Counted from the stretch's first letter, positions 17,990 through 27,445 are shown. The stretch: DNA of 64,000 bases from Longimicrobiales bacterium (GCA_029245345.1 JAQWPM010000012.1:186001-250000), one strand, 5' to 3'. Numbers and translations are program-made. The notes: generated by a model from the sequence alone, not told the origin.

Positions 17990-18457
17990 CTAGATACGCG
18001 GATCCGCGCGCAGGGACTTTTGTACCAGCTCGTCGAGCCGCTGCAGGAAGGCGGAGCGGTCGCGCTTGTCGAATGGCGCCGCACCCCCAGTTACTTCCCC
18101 GGTCTCGCGCAGGTCTGCCATCAACTCCCGAATCGCGATGGCTTCCCCAATCGAATCGGTCGTGAAGACTCTCCCGCGGGGGCTCACGACTCGGGCGCGT
18201 TTCTCCAGGCATCGACCCGCGAGGAGGATGTCCTCAGTGACCACGATGTCTTGTTCCTCCGCATGATCAACGATCCAGTCGTCTGCGGCGTCGAGTTGCC
18301 CCTCGTCTTTTACCACTTCCAGCGAAATCCAGGGCTCGGTTGGAACTCGTAGCCACTGGGCTGCGACCAGGACCACATCCAACCCGCAACGCTTCGCAAC
18401 CTTGTAGGTCTCGTCCTTAACCGGGCACGAGTCGGCGTCGATGAAGATCCTGGGCAT
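17990..18457 (-). CDS. yaiI: YaiI/YqxD family protein (DUF188, UPF0178)
   Basis: A 155-residue cytoplasmic protein that begins RIFIDADSCPVKDE, the signature of the YaiI/YqxD family, and keeps the acidic patch VVTEDILLA and the SPRGRVFT segment. The fold is PIN-like with clustered acidic residues, suggesting a metal-dependent nuclease; no activity is established for the family. The length matches the usual ~150 residues. It is a single gene with no close partner. Confidence 0.93.
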   Translation of the reverse strand: MPRIFIDADSCPVKDETYKVAKRCGLDVVLVAAQWLRVPTEPWISLEVVKDEGQLDAADDWIVDHAEEQDIVVTEDILLAGRCLEKRARVVSPRGRVFTTDSIGEAIAIRELMADLRETGEVTGGAAPFDKRDRSAFLQRLDELVQKSLRADPRI

Positions 18458-18681
18458 GGGCGAAATCGTTGCTGGCTCAGCGGCGGAGATGAACGCGATG
18501 CCAAACAGAAGAGAGACGCATCAGGGCCTTCAAGGCCTCCAGAGCGAGAGGGGTTTTGCGCAACGAGGAAGATGAGGCCGAACCCGGAGTCGCGCACCCC
18601 GACGTCACAGTGCTAGATATCGGTGTGGCCCATCCCGATTAAGCCCGATGGGCGAAGCCTTCAAATGAAGCGAGACATTCC

Positions 18682-19866
18682 ATGCGCGCCTTCGCCGCAG
18701 TCCTGACACTGACGACCGTCCTCCTAGCCTGTGGGGGTGAAGCCGGAGACGAAGCTCAGGAGTCCGCGACCCAGGTCGCCGTGGGCGGCGGAATCGATTT
18801 CGAGCGGACCGCCGGCCACATCCTCGATCAATTGGGCCTACAGGCCGGTGAACGAGTGCTTCTCGTGGGCGTGCCTGGTCGATTCGACGGGTTAGTGCAG
18901 CCCCTGCGCGATGGAATCACCGCGGCAGGAGCTGTCGATCTAGGCGCCTTCGCCGAGGCCGGCAGTCTGCCAGCCGAGTGGGAGACCGATTTCATTGCGA
19001 ACCTCCACGAGGCCCCGAACGAACAACTCGGGGAATTGCTCGCGGACGTGGACGCTGCCGTCATGATGCCGGGCGCAAATACAGGGCACCGCGTCTACAC
19101 GGCCATGCAGGACGTTCTCAGAGGTGACACTGGACGGACGGTGCACTTCCACTGGCTGGGCGCCTACGACATTGACGGCGCAGAGCGTGAGATCGACGGT
19201 ATGGTCGACACGTTTTACCAGGGCGTGCTCGCAGACACGGACTACACCGCACTGGCTGCCGTCCAACTCGCGTTCGAAGAAGCCTCGCGGGGATCGACGG
19301 TCCGAGTGACGACCCCGGCCGGCACCGATATCTCATTCCAAATCGGAGATCGCCCGGTCACGAAACAAGATGGGAATGCGAGCGCTGCACGGGCCGCACA
19401 GGGCCGAAATCTCATCGATCGCGAAATCGAGCTGCCTGCCGGAGCGATTCGAGTAGCCCCCATCGAAGAGACTGTGAACGGGACGATCGTCTTCCCGCCT
19501 TCACAGTGGAATGGTGAGCCCACACAGAACCTGACGTTGGAATTCGAGCGCGGGGTCATGACCTCGCTCAATGCGGACGTCGGTGCCGATGCAGCGATGT
19601 CAGAGATCGACAACGCAGGGCCCGCTGGACGTGCATTCCGCGAATTCGCGCTCGGCTTCAACCCGCTGCTCGCCATCCCAACGGAAGGCGAGAGCTGGAT
19701 TCCGTACTATGGATACGGGGCCGGCGTGGTGCGCCTCTCGTTGGGGGACAACACCGAGCTCGGAGGAAACGTCGGCGGCGGATACGTCCGTTGGAATTTC
19801 TTCGTGGACGCCACGGTAACCATAGACGGCGACATCTGGGTCGACGCGGGACGGCTGGTGAAATAA
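18682..19866 (+). CDS. M29 aminopeptidase-like lipoprotein
   Basis: A 394-residue lipoprotein with signal residues 1-17 and lipobox LLAC. The rest resembles thermophilic metallo-aminopeptidases (M29, AmpS/AmpT type): an N-terminal Rossmann-like half (GERVLLVGVPG), then GSTVRVTTPAGTDISFQIG, PAGAIRVAPIEETVNGTI and the C-terminal GAGVVRLSLGDNTELGG. In M29 enzymes the metals are bound by Glu/His/Asp in this last part, but the classical HxxxxD pattern is degenerate here, so catalysis is uncertain. Outer-membrane or periplasmic location is inferred from the lipobox. Confidence 0.7.
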   Translation: MRAFAAVLTLTTVLLACGGEAGDEAQESATQVAVGGGIDFERTAGHILDQLGLQAGERVLLVGVPGRFDGLVQPLRDGITAAGAVDLGAFAEAGSLPAEWETDFIANLHEAPNEQLGELLADVDAAVMMPGANTGHRVYTAMQDVLRGDTGRTVHFHWLGAYDIDGAEREIDGMVDTFYQGVLADTDYTALAAVQLAFEEASRGSTVRVTTPAGTDISFQIGDRPVTKQDGNASAARAAQGRNLIDREIELPAGAIRVAPIEETVNGTIVFPPSQWNGEPTQNLTLEFERGVMTSLNADVGADAAMSEIDNAGPAGRAFREFALGFNPLLAIPTEGESWIPYYGYGAGVVRLSLGDNTELGGNVGGGYVRWNFFVDATVTIDGDIWVDAGRLVK

Positions 19867-19912
19867 GCGCCCAGTCGTGGTCCGCCGTCCCCTACTTTGT
19901 CACGGGTCGGTC

Positions 19913-21097
19913 CTAGAAGGCGCTCGTACCGGTCAACTTCTGGCCGAGAATCAACGAGTGGATGTCGTGCGTGCCTTCGTACGTGTAGACCGACTCGAGG
20001 TTGGCCATGTGACGCATCGAGTGGTATTCGGCGAGAATACCGTTGGCACCCAGCAGCCTACGCGCTTCACGCGCGATATCCGTAGCCATATCGCAGTTCG
20101 CTCTTTTAGCGAGCGAAACCTGCTGAGGAGTCATCGTCCCTTCGTCCTTCATGCGACCCAAGCGATACGTGAGGAGCTGACCCTGGGTGATACTCGTAAG
20201 CATGTCCGCCAAGCGAACCTGCTGGATCTGCTTGGCCCCGATCGTGGTGTCGAACATGACGCGTTGCTTCGCGTACGAGAGCGCCTCGTCGAAGCACGCC
20301 ATCGCCGCACCGACCACACCCCATGAGATCCCGTAGCGCGCCTGCGTGAGGCACATGAGCGGGGCCTTCAGGCCAACGTCACTGTCCGGCATGAGCGCAC
20401 TGTCGGGCAGCGCAACGTCCTGAAACACGAGTTCGCTCGTATCTGACGCGAGGAGCGACAATTTGCCTTTCTGGTCCTTGGCGCTGAATCCGGGCGTGTC
20501 GGTAGGAACGACAAAACCACGAATACTCCTCGTGTCTCCACTCTCACCTGTCTGCGCCCAGACGACCGCGACGTCGGCCATCGAACCGTTGGTGATCCAC
20601 ATCTTGGCGCCGTTCAACAGCCAGCCATCGTCAGTTTTTTTCGCCGTCGTGATCATTCCGGACGGATTCGAGCCATAGTCCGGTTCGGTGAGGCCGAAGC
20701 ACCCGATCGCTTCTCCAGTGGCCAACTTCGGCAGCCACTCGGTGCGGTGTTCTTCACTTCCGAAGGCGAAAATGGGGTACATGACCAACGCGCCCTGAAC
20801 GGACACAAAGGAACGGATACCGGAATCACCCCGCTCCAACTCCTGCATGATGATTCCGTACGCGACGTTGTTCAGGCCAGCACACCCGTACTTCTCCGGG
20901 AGATTCGCACCGAGCACACCGAGCTCCCCCATCTCCGGGATCAGCTCCGTGGGGAACGACCGGTTGATGTACGCATCACCGATGATAGGCATGAGACGGT
21001 CTTCGACCCAAGAGCGGATCGTGTCACGTACCATGCGCTCCTCTTCAGAGAGGAGTGCGTCGATGTCGTAAAAGTCGATGCCTTCGAAGCGGGCCAT
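19913..21097 (-). CDS. Acyl-CoA dehydrogenase, glutaryl-CoA-dehydrogenase-like
   Basis: FAD flavoenzyme of 394 residues. It has the family motifs CFGLTEPDYGSNP (substrate and flavin contact), KMWITNGSMADV, the helical C-terminal bundle, and YEGTHDIHSLILGQ, whose Glu is the catalytic base in the glutaryl-CoA dehydrogenase subgroup. It would oxidise an acyl-CoA (glutaryl-CoA in lysine or tryptophan breakdown) and pass electrons to ETF. No other genes of that pathway adjoin it. The ATG start is fixed by the family N-terminus. Confidence 0.9.
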   Translation of the reverse strand: MARFEGIDFYDIDALLSEEERMVRDTIRSWVEDRLMPIIGDAYINRSFPTELIPEMGELGVLGANLPEKYGCAGLNNVAYGIIMQELERGDSGIRSFVSVQGALVMYPIFAFGSEEHRTEWLPKLATGEAIGCFGLTEPDYGSNPSGMITTAKKTDDGWLLNGAKMWITNGSMADVAVVWAQTGESGDTRSIRGFVVPTDTPGFSAKDQKGKLSLLASDTSELVFQDVALPDSALMPDSDVGLKAPLMCLTQARYGISWGVVGAAMACFDEALSYAKQRVMFDTTIGAKQIQQVRLADMLTSITQGQLLTYRLGRMKDEGTMTPQQVSLAKRANCDMATDIAREARRLLGANGILAEYHSMRHMANLESVYTYEGTHDIHSLILGQKLTGTSAF

Positions 21098-21191
21098 GGC
21101 CGGTCAGGTTGGTCGGACGGAATTGGAAGGCTCGAAGCCTTTGTTAGCTAGAAAGTAACGCTCGGACCGAAGAAATCCGACAGTCGAATCG

Positions 21192-21563
21192 CTACTCCTC
21201 GAGTTCCGTGAGGCTTGGCGGCACGGCGTCCACGGCGCGGTCGTTCGAGAAGCGCATGATTCCGTACGCGAGCTCACGACACGCTTTCGCTCCGAGCCAG
21301 ATCGCCATCGCGACTGTACCAAACCACCCACCCATAACGAGGTCCGTAGGGCGAATCACGATCCAGATGTAGAGTGAGATCGCTCCGCCGAAGACCAGCC
21401 CCCCCAGCCAGCCCCACCAGCCAGCCCGGTTGCGAGCCGAGGCACAGCAGTCCTTGCACCAAAGGAGTCGGTCCACGTCGACTAGGGGTTGAACCTCAAG
21501 ACAGCGGACGCAGGTCACCTCTTCGGGAAACCGGTCTCGCCACGTGGTCTTCTTCCGAGCCAT
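21192..21563 (-). CDS. Zinc-ribbon membrane protein of unknown function
   Basis: A 123-residue protein. An N-terminal CVRCLE...WCKDCC pair (residues ~18-21 and 36-41) suggests a zinc ribbon, followed by two membrane segments at ~50-72 and ~78-95 and a polar tail. I do not recognise a family. It lies 45 bases after the isocitrate dehydrogenase start and could share its regulation, but nothing indicates a joint function. Confidence 0.65.
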   Translation of the reverse strand: MARKKTTWRDRFPEEVTCVRCLEVQPLVDVDRLLWCKDCCASARNRAGWWGWLGGLVFGGAISLYIWIVIRPTDLVMGGWFGTVAMAIWLGAKACRELAYGIMRFSNDRAVDAVPPSLTELEE

Positions 21564-21608
21564 GGGACTCCTGTCTGTTGCTGAGATGTGCCAGGTACCG
21601 CGCGCCTT

Positions 21609-22622
21609 CTAGCTGAGTGCTCGGACCAACGCCTCAGTGTACTGCTTCGTGCCGGCGTTTCCACCCATGTCCACGGTGCGGTGGGTCTCGCCCATGATCA
21701 CATGATCCACCGCAGCGCGAATGCGCGTCGCGACGTCCTCCTGCTCCACATGATCAAGAAGCATGCACGCTGACATCAAGAGGCCGGTCGGATTCGCGAC
21801 GCCCTGCCCTGCGATATCAGGCGCTGAGCCGTGCACGGCTTCGAACATGGCCGCGTCAGTCCCAATGTTACCGGCCGGCGCAAAGCCGAGTCCACCGACG
21901 AGCCCGGCCATGAGGTCCGACAAGATGTCACCGAACATGTTCTCCATAACGAGGACATCGAATTGGTACGGATCGAGGACGAGAAGCATCGCCGTTGCAT
22001 CGATGATGCGATCCTCAAATTCGATGTCGGGATACTCCTTCGCGACCTCCCGCCCGATGTCGAGGAACAGCCCCTGGGTGTATTTCAGAATGTTGGCTTT
22101 GTGGGCCAGGGTGACTTTTTTGCGACCGTTCGCGCGAGCGTATTCGAAGGCGCACCGGCAGATCCGTTCGGCACCGAAGCGCGTGATGATCATGACCGAC
22201 TCAGCTGCCGCTCTCGGATCCCCGTGCATGCCGATGTAGTGCTCAACACCGACGTATAGCCCTTCCGTGTTCTCACGAATCAGGACGAGGTCGATGTCCT
22301 CGTAACGCCCCCCGGGGACGAGAGTCCGAACGGGCCGCACGTTGGAGTAGAGGTCGAACGCCTTTCTCATCTCGACGTTGATGGAGCGAAAACCGGAACC
22401 CGAGGGGGTCGTGAGCGGACCCTTGAGCATGATCCGATGCTCTTCCGCAGAATCAAGCGTGCTCTGGGGGAGCGGGTTGCGTTGCTCCTGAAGCGCGATG
22501 AGTCCGGCCTGCTGCATGTCGTACTCGAGGTCCGCGCCAGCGGCTTTGAGTACGGTGAGCGTCGCGTCCGTGACTTCAGGGCCAATTCCGTCGCCCGGGA
22601 TCACTGTGATGGTCTGAGACAT
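21609..22622 (-). CDS. NAD-dependent isocitrate dehydrogenase-type enzyme
   Basis: A 337-residue member of the isocitrate/isopropylmalate dehydrogenase family. It has ITVIPGDGIGPEVT at the N-terminus, the substrate loop TPSGSGFRSINV, RENTEGLYVGVEH, the catalytic Lys in TLAHKANILKYT, and metal ligands in VMENMFGDILSDL. The loop and the GLGFAPAGNIG segment fit the IDH3-like NAD enzymes better than LeuB. It would convert isocitrate to 2-oxoglutarate, though a homoisocitrate activity cannot be excluded. Confidence 0.88.
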   Translation of the reverse strand: MSQTITVIPGDGIGPEVTDATLTVLKAAGADLEYDMQQAGLIALQEQRNPLPQSTLDSAEEHRIMLKGPLTTPSGSGFRSINVEMRKAFDLYSNVRPVRTLVPGGRYEDIDLVLIRENTEGLYVGVEHYIGMHGDPRAAAESVMIITRFGAERICRCAFEYARANGRKKVTLAHKANILKYTQGLFLDIGREVAKEYPDIEFEDRIIDATAMLLVLDPYQFDVLVMENMFGDILSDLMAGLVGGLGFAPAGNIGTDAAMFEAVHGSAPDIAGQGVANPTGLLMSACMLLDHVEQEDVATRIRAAVDHVIMGETHRTVDMGGNAGTKQYTEALVRALS

Positions 22623-22673
22623 TTCGTTCTATATGGAGTTGTGGCGACCATCACCCCGCGTCGTACGCGAGGC

Positions 22674-23189
22674 TTAACGGCTGCGTGTATACCGGGCGTT
22701 GTACTCGAATTCGGTGTGCTGTTCACCCCACCGAACCAGATCCTGAAGGAGCGTTACTCGCTCTGTACCTTCGACTCTGACGCGCCCAGCGAGGTTCTTG
22801 GCTCGCCTCCACGTCACGTCGGTGAGTTCGTCCCGTGCGAGAAGCACGGTGGCTACTTCAGCTTGTCCTACGGTCGTTACGACCCGGACTGCGGCCAGTC
22901 CGGGAAACGCCGCGAAGAGCTGGTGCGTTTCGTCCGAGAACAGGTAGATGTACGGGCCGACCTTGGCCCACAACGAACCACCACGCCGGAGCTGTTGTGC
23001 GCTCTGGCTGATGCGAATCGTGGCCACGTTGCCGGTCACGCGGCTCTCGAGATTACTGGTCACCGTGTAGTACGACTCGACCTCATCTGCGGAAGGCACC
23101 GTGAGATCCACCTCGGTGCATGCCAGGCCCATGAGTACAGCCGCGAGAGGGATGCCCCCCATATATCGCTTCATCGTCGTCCGATTCAT
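22674..23189 (-). CDS. Small lipoprotein of unknown function
   Basis: A lipoprotein of about 171 residues. The ATG at 23189 has a good ribosome site (GAGGAAAG) and leads a signal ending in lipobox GLAC. The mature part is mixed alpha/beta with no family I can name. The downstream neighbour in transcription is isocitrate dehydrogenase, 51 bases away. It follows another lipoprotein gene (start 23830) by 29 bases, so the two are probably cotranscribed. Confidence 0.7.
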   Translation of the reverse strand: MNRTTMKRYMGGIPLAAVLMGLACTEVDLTVPSADEVESYYTVTSNLESRVTGNVATIRISQSAQQLRRGGSLWAKVGPYIYLFSDETHQLFAAFPGLAAVRVVTTVGQAEVATVLLARDELTDVTWRRAKNLAGRVRVEGTERVTLLQDLVRWGEQHTEFEYNARYTRSR

Positions 23190-23218
23190 GATTTCACTTT
23201 CCTCGCACGTGATTCCGG

Positions 23219-23830
23219 TCACACACCTACGTACCACAGCAACCTCCGGGCCAAAGCGTCCACAGCGGACGCTATGCCACGAGGATCACCGGCCGGAAAC
23301 GCACCACCTTCCACTATTGCGAACCACTCCACTCTGCCGGTGCGTGAATCGATAAGAGCGACCGCAAGCTCGACCCGCGGGTCTTCACCCTCAACGGCGC
23401 TCACTACAGCCTGAACCGGGAGGAGAATCATCCCGGCGTCCACCAGCGCTGACATTCTTCGGAAGTTCCCATACAGGGGCTCCCCGACCCGCTGCACTTC
23501 AGCCAACAAGAAGTGTCCTACCGGGAGGCCACGCGTCCCCGCTGAGATTCCCGGTGAACGCCTGAGAATTTCTTGGACTTCTGCGTCCAAGATCCACGTA
23601 ACCTCTCGGGTCTTATCCTGAAGCCCGAAGGCCATTTCTGCATCGATATCACCTGCGACACCCAGGTTTTGCTGGACCGGGAGTACGATCACTCGGCGCC
23701 CTCTAAGGTCAGGGGGCGCCCCACGCGTCGTTCCCGGCAGAGGCGGCGGTGGATTACCACCACAGGAGGCAAGCCCGATCGCCAACAACGCGAGCGCAAT
23801 TCCTGTCGTGGATGTTCGGCCGATGCCCAT
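23219..23830 (-). CDS. Lipoprotein with TolB/CsgG-like N-terminal fold
   Basis: A lipoprotein of 203 residues. The ATG at 23830 follows GAGGAGCC and heads a signal with lipobox GLASC. After a Pro-rich linker the pattern RRVIVLPVQQN and later WILDAEVQEIL / HFLLAEVQRVG / VELAVALIDSRTGRVEW resembles periplasmic TolB-N or CsgG-like domains that sense or anchor envelope complexes. The specific role is not known. An in-frame start at 23995 would add 55 unrelated residues. Probably cotranscribed with the next lipoprotein. Confidence 0.65.
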   Translation of the reverse strand: MGIGRTSTTGIALALLAIGLASCGGNPPPPLPGTTRGAPPDLRGRRVIVLPVQQNLGVAGDIDAEMAFGLQDKTREVTWILDAEVQEILRRSPGISAGTRGLPVGHFLLAEVQRVGEPLYGNFRRMSALVDAGMILLPVQAVVSAVEGEDPRVELAVALIDSRTGRVEWFAIVEGGAFPAGDPRGIASAVDALARRLLWYVGV

Positions 23831-24003
23831 GTTCCGAGGCTCCTCGTTTTGTCGCCTGCTACACCGATACGTTGCAGCCAAGTAAGCTAGACAAGGCACC
23901 CTAGCTGTTGAAGCTCGGCAGTTGCCTTGCCAACCTTCACCCCGTGAAGCGTATTTCAGGGTAGGGGTCCTTCTTGGGGAGGACTCTTCCGTCACCTTCA
24001 GTC

Positions 24004-25812
24004 ATGAGTCACGTGCCCACCATGCCATCGACCCACCGTCTCCTGGCCGCACTTTGCGCGGGTTTGGCGTGGGCGGCGTGTGGGGGGCCGTCTGAGCCCC
24101 AGCTTCCGCCGGAGCTGAGTTTCTCAGCGACCATGCTGGAGTTAGGACCCCTCCGTGAGGGTGAAGTTGACATCCGGAATTTAGGAGGCCAGTCCATCGG
24201 CCCCGTCGAGATGATTTCAGTGGCCGTTCAAGACCTCGCAGGCGCAACGGTGCCAGGCGTGCACATCACCAGCGATCCGGCGGAAGTGCCCACTCTGAAT
24301 CCGGGGGACACACGCACGATCCATTTGGGGATCACGAACGAAGCATCACTTCAGCCGGGTTTCTACGACGCAGTACTCGTCGCAAGCGGTGGGGTCGGGC
24401 CATGCGAGGTTCATTGGCTTGGCTCCTGCCTCCGTGGTATCAGCGCTCAATTGACCATCCACTTCACGGTGCTGAGCGCCGAAGAAGAAGCCGCCGCCAT
24501 CCTGACGCTCTCAACGTCCACGACGGAGATTCGGACGGGCGATGTCGTCGGACTCGCTGTGGAGGTACGAGACGACGCCGGCGAGTTGGTTCAGGGCGCT
24601 CCGGTTACGTGGACGCTGAATCCCGCGACCGCGGGCTTCGTGGGTGCGACCGGTCAGTTCGTCGCCTACGAGTCGGGCACAGTCACGATCACGGCCCAGG
24701 TCGGCGACGCGGAGGATGCCGTGACCTTCAACGTCTCTGAGCGAGGACTCCGGGGAGCGTTCACAACAGTGGGTCGCGCGAGGGAAACACTGCGCTTCAC
24801 CTCGGATCTTTGGCTGCACGGTGACGTGGCCTACTCGGGCACCTGGGGATCGCGCCAGGTCGGCGACTCGGTGCGCTTGGGCAACATGCTCAACGTGTGG
24901 GATATCGCGGACCCGACCTCGCCGACTCTGTCGTCCACCCTCGAGCTCGACGCACGAACGGTGAATGACGTGAAAGTGCGCGAGGACGGAACGTTGGCGA
25001 TCGCGACGCACGAGGGATCCGCGAATGGGCTCAATGGCATCACCATCCTGGACCTTACGGATCCGCTTGAGCCGGAGGTTGTCGGCCGATTCACGGATGA
25101 GTTGCAGTCCGGTGTGCACAACGTGTGGATCGACGGTGACTACGCGTACCTCGTCGTGGACGGCATAGGAAATGGTCTTCGGATTCTCGATATCTCCGAC
25201 CCATCCCTCCCCACCGTCGCCGCCCGATTCTGGGCGGGCGAATCGTTCCTGCACGATGTGTATGTCCGAGACGGGCTCGCATTCCTGTCTCATTGGAACG
25301 CAGGCCTAATCATTCTCGACGTCGGACACGGCATTGCAGGCGGAACTCCTTCTGCCCCAGTCGAGGTCGCGCGTCTTTCTGACTTGTCCGGACAAACTCA
25401 CAACGCGTGGTATTGGCCGGAGGCTGGGTATGTGTTCGTCGGCGAGGAGGACTTCTCGGCACCCGGCGTCATGCACGTTGTGGACGTCCGTAACCTTCGT
25501 GAGCCCCGCGAAGTCGCGACATATGAGATTAAGGACCAACCACCGCACAACTTCTGGCTGGATGAAGCACAGTCGACGCTCTACCTCGCTTGGTACGGCC
25601 AAGGGCTTCGCGCGCTGGATGTGAGTGGAGACCTGATGGGCCAGCTCGACCGACAAGGCCGCGAGATCACCCGGGCCCTCTACAACTTCGGTTTCGGAGA
25701 GTGCGATCGCTCCACGGCCTTCACATGCTCTTGGGCACCGCAGCTCCACCAGGGCCTCCTGTGGGTCTCCGACATGAACGAAGGGCTCATCGCGCTCGAG
25801 CCACCGCGATGA
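24004..25812 (+). CDS. LVIVD-repeat beta-propeller lipoprotein with Ig-like domain
   Basis: A lipoprotein of about 602 residues. The signal ends in lipobox AWAAC; the start could be 24004 or the ATG at 24022. Residues ~25-155 are an immunoglobulin-like region, ~160-245 a Big-type domain (QGAPVTWTLNP, then SGTVTITAQVGDAEDAVTF), and ~260-595 a propeller of LVIVD-type blades with the recurrent phrase LxILDISDPSxPxxVA. Such proteins sit outside the cell and are of unknown function. The stop overlaps the ATG of the next propeller gene (ATGA). Confidence 0.85.
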   Translation: MSHVPTMPSTHRLLAALCAGLAWAACGGPSEPQLPPELSFSATMLELGPLREGEVDIRNLGGQSIGPVEMISVAVQDLAGATVPGVHITSDPAEVPTLNPGDTRTIHLGITNEASLQPGFYDAVLVASGGVGPCEVHWLGSCLRGISAQLTIHFTVLSAEEEAAAILTLSTSTTEIRTGDVVGLAVEVRDDAGELVQGAPVTWTLNPATAGFVGATGQFVAYESGTVTITAQVGDAEDAVTFNVSERGLRGAFTTVGRARETLRFTSDLWLHGDVAYSGTWGSRQVGDSVRLGNMLNVWDIADPTSPTLSSTLELDARTVNDVKVREDGTLAIATHEGSANGLNGITILDLTDPLEPEVVGRFTDELQSGVHNVWIDGDYAYLVVDGIGNGLRILDISDPSLPTVAARFWAGESFLHDVYVRDGLAFLSHWNAGLIILDVGHGIAGGTPSAPVEVARLSDLSGQTHNAWYWPEAGYVFVGEEDFSAPGVMHVVDVRNLREPREVATYEIKDQPPHNFWLDEAQSTLYLAWYGQGLRALDVSGDLMGQLDRQGREITRALYNFGFGECDRSTAFTCSWAPQLHQGLLWVSDMNEGLIALEPPR

Positions 25813-26828
25813 TCGGGTCGGGCGGCGCACTGCACCGCCTCGTCCTGTCCGTGGCCGTAGCGCTTGTTGCGGCCGGCTGTGCCGAAGTGCCCTCCGGGCG
25901 GCTTCTCGTAACCTCAGGCTTCACAGATCAGGTCTTCGTCCTAGACGCGGCGACGGGCGAGGTGCTGGACTCGTTGTGGTTGGATCCGCGGCCCGGGGAA
26001 AGAGACGAACCCCACGGGATCGCGGTCTCGCCGGACGGCCAGCACTTCTACGTCACTCTTTCCCATGGCGAACCCACTCTGTGGAAGTATGAATCGGAGG
26101 GGCTGCGCCTGGTGGGACGAGTCACGCTGCCCACGAGCGGCGCCGCGCGCGTCCGCCTTTCGCCCGACGGCGAGATGGCTGCGGTCCCCGATTACTGGTT
26201 GAGTGGCGGCGGTGTGAACAGCCGGGTCGCTTTTGTGAACACCCGAGACCTCACGATCCACGCATCACCTGAGGTGTGTCCGGCTCCGCACGATGCATCG
26301 TATTCACCGGACGGAGCATTCATCGCAGTGACGTGCGCCGGCGGCGATCAGCTCGTGATCCTCGACGCGGCAGATCTCAGCGACTTCCAGCGCCTGTCGA
26401 CGGAGGCTGGAGCCAAGCCAATGAACGTCGCATGGCGCGACAATAGCCGACTCTTCCTTACCCTCGGGGCGGCGCCGCATGTCGTCGACGTCGACCTCAA
26501 TACCCCGGGATCTCGAACACTTCTTTCCACGGACGACGGGGGAGCTCAGATCGAGGTCGGACGGGATAGAGCCGTGGTCGCCAACCGTGGGGCGGGCACC
26601 GTGTCGATCGTGGATCTACTGAGGGGGGGGACACGATCCGTGGTGATACCTGGTGCGAATCCGCACGGGGTGGCTCTGTCTCCGGGCAGATCGATCGCCT
26701 ACGTGACGTACGAAGGAAACACGAGGTCTCGCGGTGGAGTCGTGGCCGTCGATCTCGCGAGCGGTGACATCGTGTGGCACACGGATGTGGGTGTCTTCAC
26801 GCTAGGCGTGGCGGTCCTTCCGGAGTAG
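25809..26828 (+). CDS. YVTN-type beta-propeller lipoprotein
   Basis: A lipoprotein of 339 residues with lipobox VAAGC at about residue 22. The mature chain is built from YVTN/TolB-like blades: GIAVSPDGQHFYVTLS, VRLSPDGEMAAVP, ASYSPDGAFIAVTC and GVALSPGRSIAYVTYEG. It is translationally coupled to the LVIVD lipoprotein, so the pair probably forms one surface assembly. No ligand can be inferred. Confidence 0.85.
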   Translation: MIGSGGALHRLVLSVAVALVAAGCAEVPSGRLLVTSGFTDQVFVLDAATGEVLDSLWLDPRPGERDEPHGIAVSPDGQHFYVTLSHGEPTLWKYESEGLRLVGRVTLPTSGAARVRLSPDGEMAAVPDYWLSGGGVNSRVAFVNTRDLTIHASPEVCPAPHDASYSPDGAFIAVTCAGGDQLVILDAADLSDFQRLSTEAGAKPMNVAWRDNSRLFLTLGAAPHVVDVDLNTPGSRTLLSTDDGGAQIEVGRDRAVVANRGAGTVSIVDLLRGGTRSVVIPGANPHGVALSPGRSIAYVTYEGNTRSRGGVVAVDLASGDIVWHTDVGVFTLGVAVLPE

Positions 26829-26867
26829 CAAGCCTAACACCCCGCACTCGCTCACTCTTCCCCTTCA

Positions 26868-27317
26868 ATGATGCTGCACGTGCAGGGTGAGGGCGGGCGC
26901 GAACCCGACGCCGCAGCCCCTCCAGACCGCCGTTGCGTCGGAGCCTTGATCGCAGCGTTCTCCGGGCTCGCGTTGTTGCTCGCAGCCGTCGGGCTCAACG
27001 GCCTGGTGTCGTTTGGTGCGTCTCAACGAGTCCGAGAGATGGGCATTCGGATCGCATTAGGCGCACGTCCGAAGTCACTCATCTGGCTCGTCCTGGCGCG
27101 AGGAATCGGCATCGTGCTGATCGGGATCGGGTTGGGCACAGCGATCGCTGCGGGGCTCGCCCAAGCGCTTCAAGGGCTCCTCTTCCAGGTCGAACCCAGT
27201 GACCCGCTGGTCATCGGAGCGTCGGCCGCGGTCCGCTTCGCGACGGTGACGCTGGCGGCCTGGCTTCCAGCGAGGCGAGCGAGCAGAGTGGACGCAGCGA
27301 CCTCACTGAGGGACTAA
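26868..27317 (+). pseudogene. Orphan C-terminal FtsX domain of a MacB-like permease
   Basis: From about residue 25 the translation is a clean last FtsX domain: LIAAFSGLALLLAAVGLNGL, the REMGIRIALGARP loop, a second and third membrane segment, and the closing PARRASRVDAATSLRD. The first ~650 residues of a normal MacB/ADOP-type permease are absent, and the preceding codons are non-conserved. It is a truncated remnant. A similar but shorter stub lies at 34573. Confidence 0.8.
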
Positions 27318-27322
27318 GCGAA

Positions 27323-27368
27323 GTCTGAGCGGGGGCGCCGCGCAAAGAAGCGGCGCCCCCCGCCAGAC
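27323..27368 (+). terminator. Very strong G/C hairpin after the permease fragment
   Basis: GTCTG, then GCGGGGGCGCCGC, pairs across an 8-base loop (GCAAAGAA) with GCGGCGCCCCCCGC and CAGAC. There is no uridine run, so it may act as a pause site or a processing barrier and not as an intrinsic terminator. Confidence 0.55.
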
Positions 27369-27390
27369 CGAAGTCGCAGTCGCCATTGAC

Positions 27391-27431
27391 ATCGGCGGCC
27401 TCCAGCCGCCGATTGGCCGGTCCGCCAATCG
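27391..27431 (+). promoter_or_regulatory. Two mutually exclusive hairpins in the cupin leader
   Basis: ATCGGCGGC-CTCCA-GCCGCCGAT (27391-27413) and CGATTGGC-CGGTCC-GCCAATCG (27410-27431) share the four bases CGAT, so both cannot form fully. The second ends 14 bases before the cupin ATG, next to the ribosome site CTGGAG. This layout could support leader-level control of the cupin-SDR-IlvE operon. Confidence 0.4.
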
Positions 27432-27445
27432 ACCCTGGAGCACAG

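Noticed and set aside
24511-25293. 260-residue minus ORF
   Set aside because: It is a shadow of the LVIVD propeller gene with no family features.
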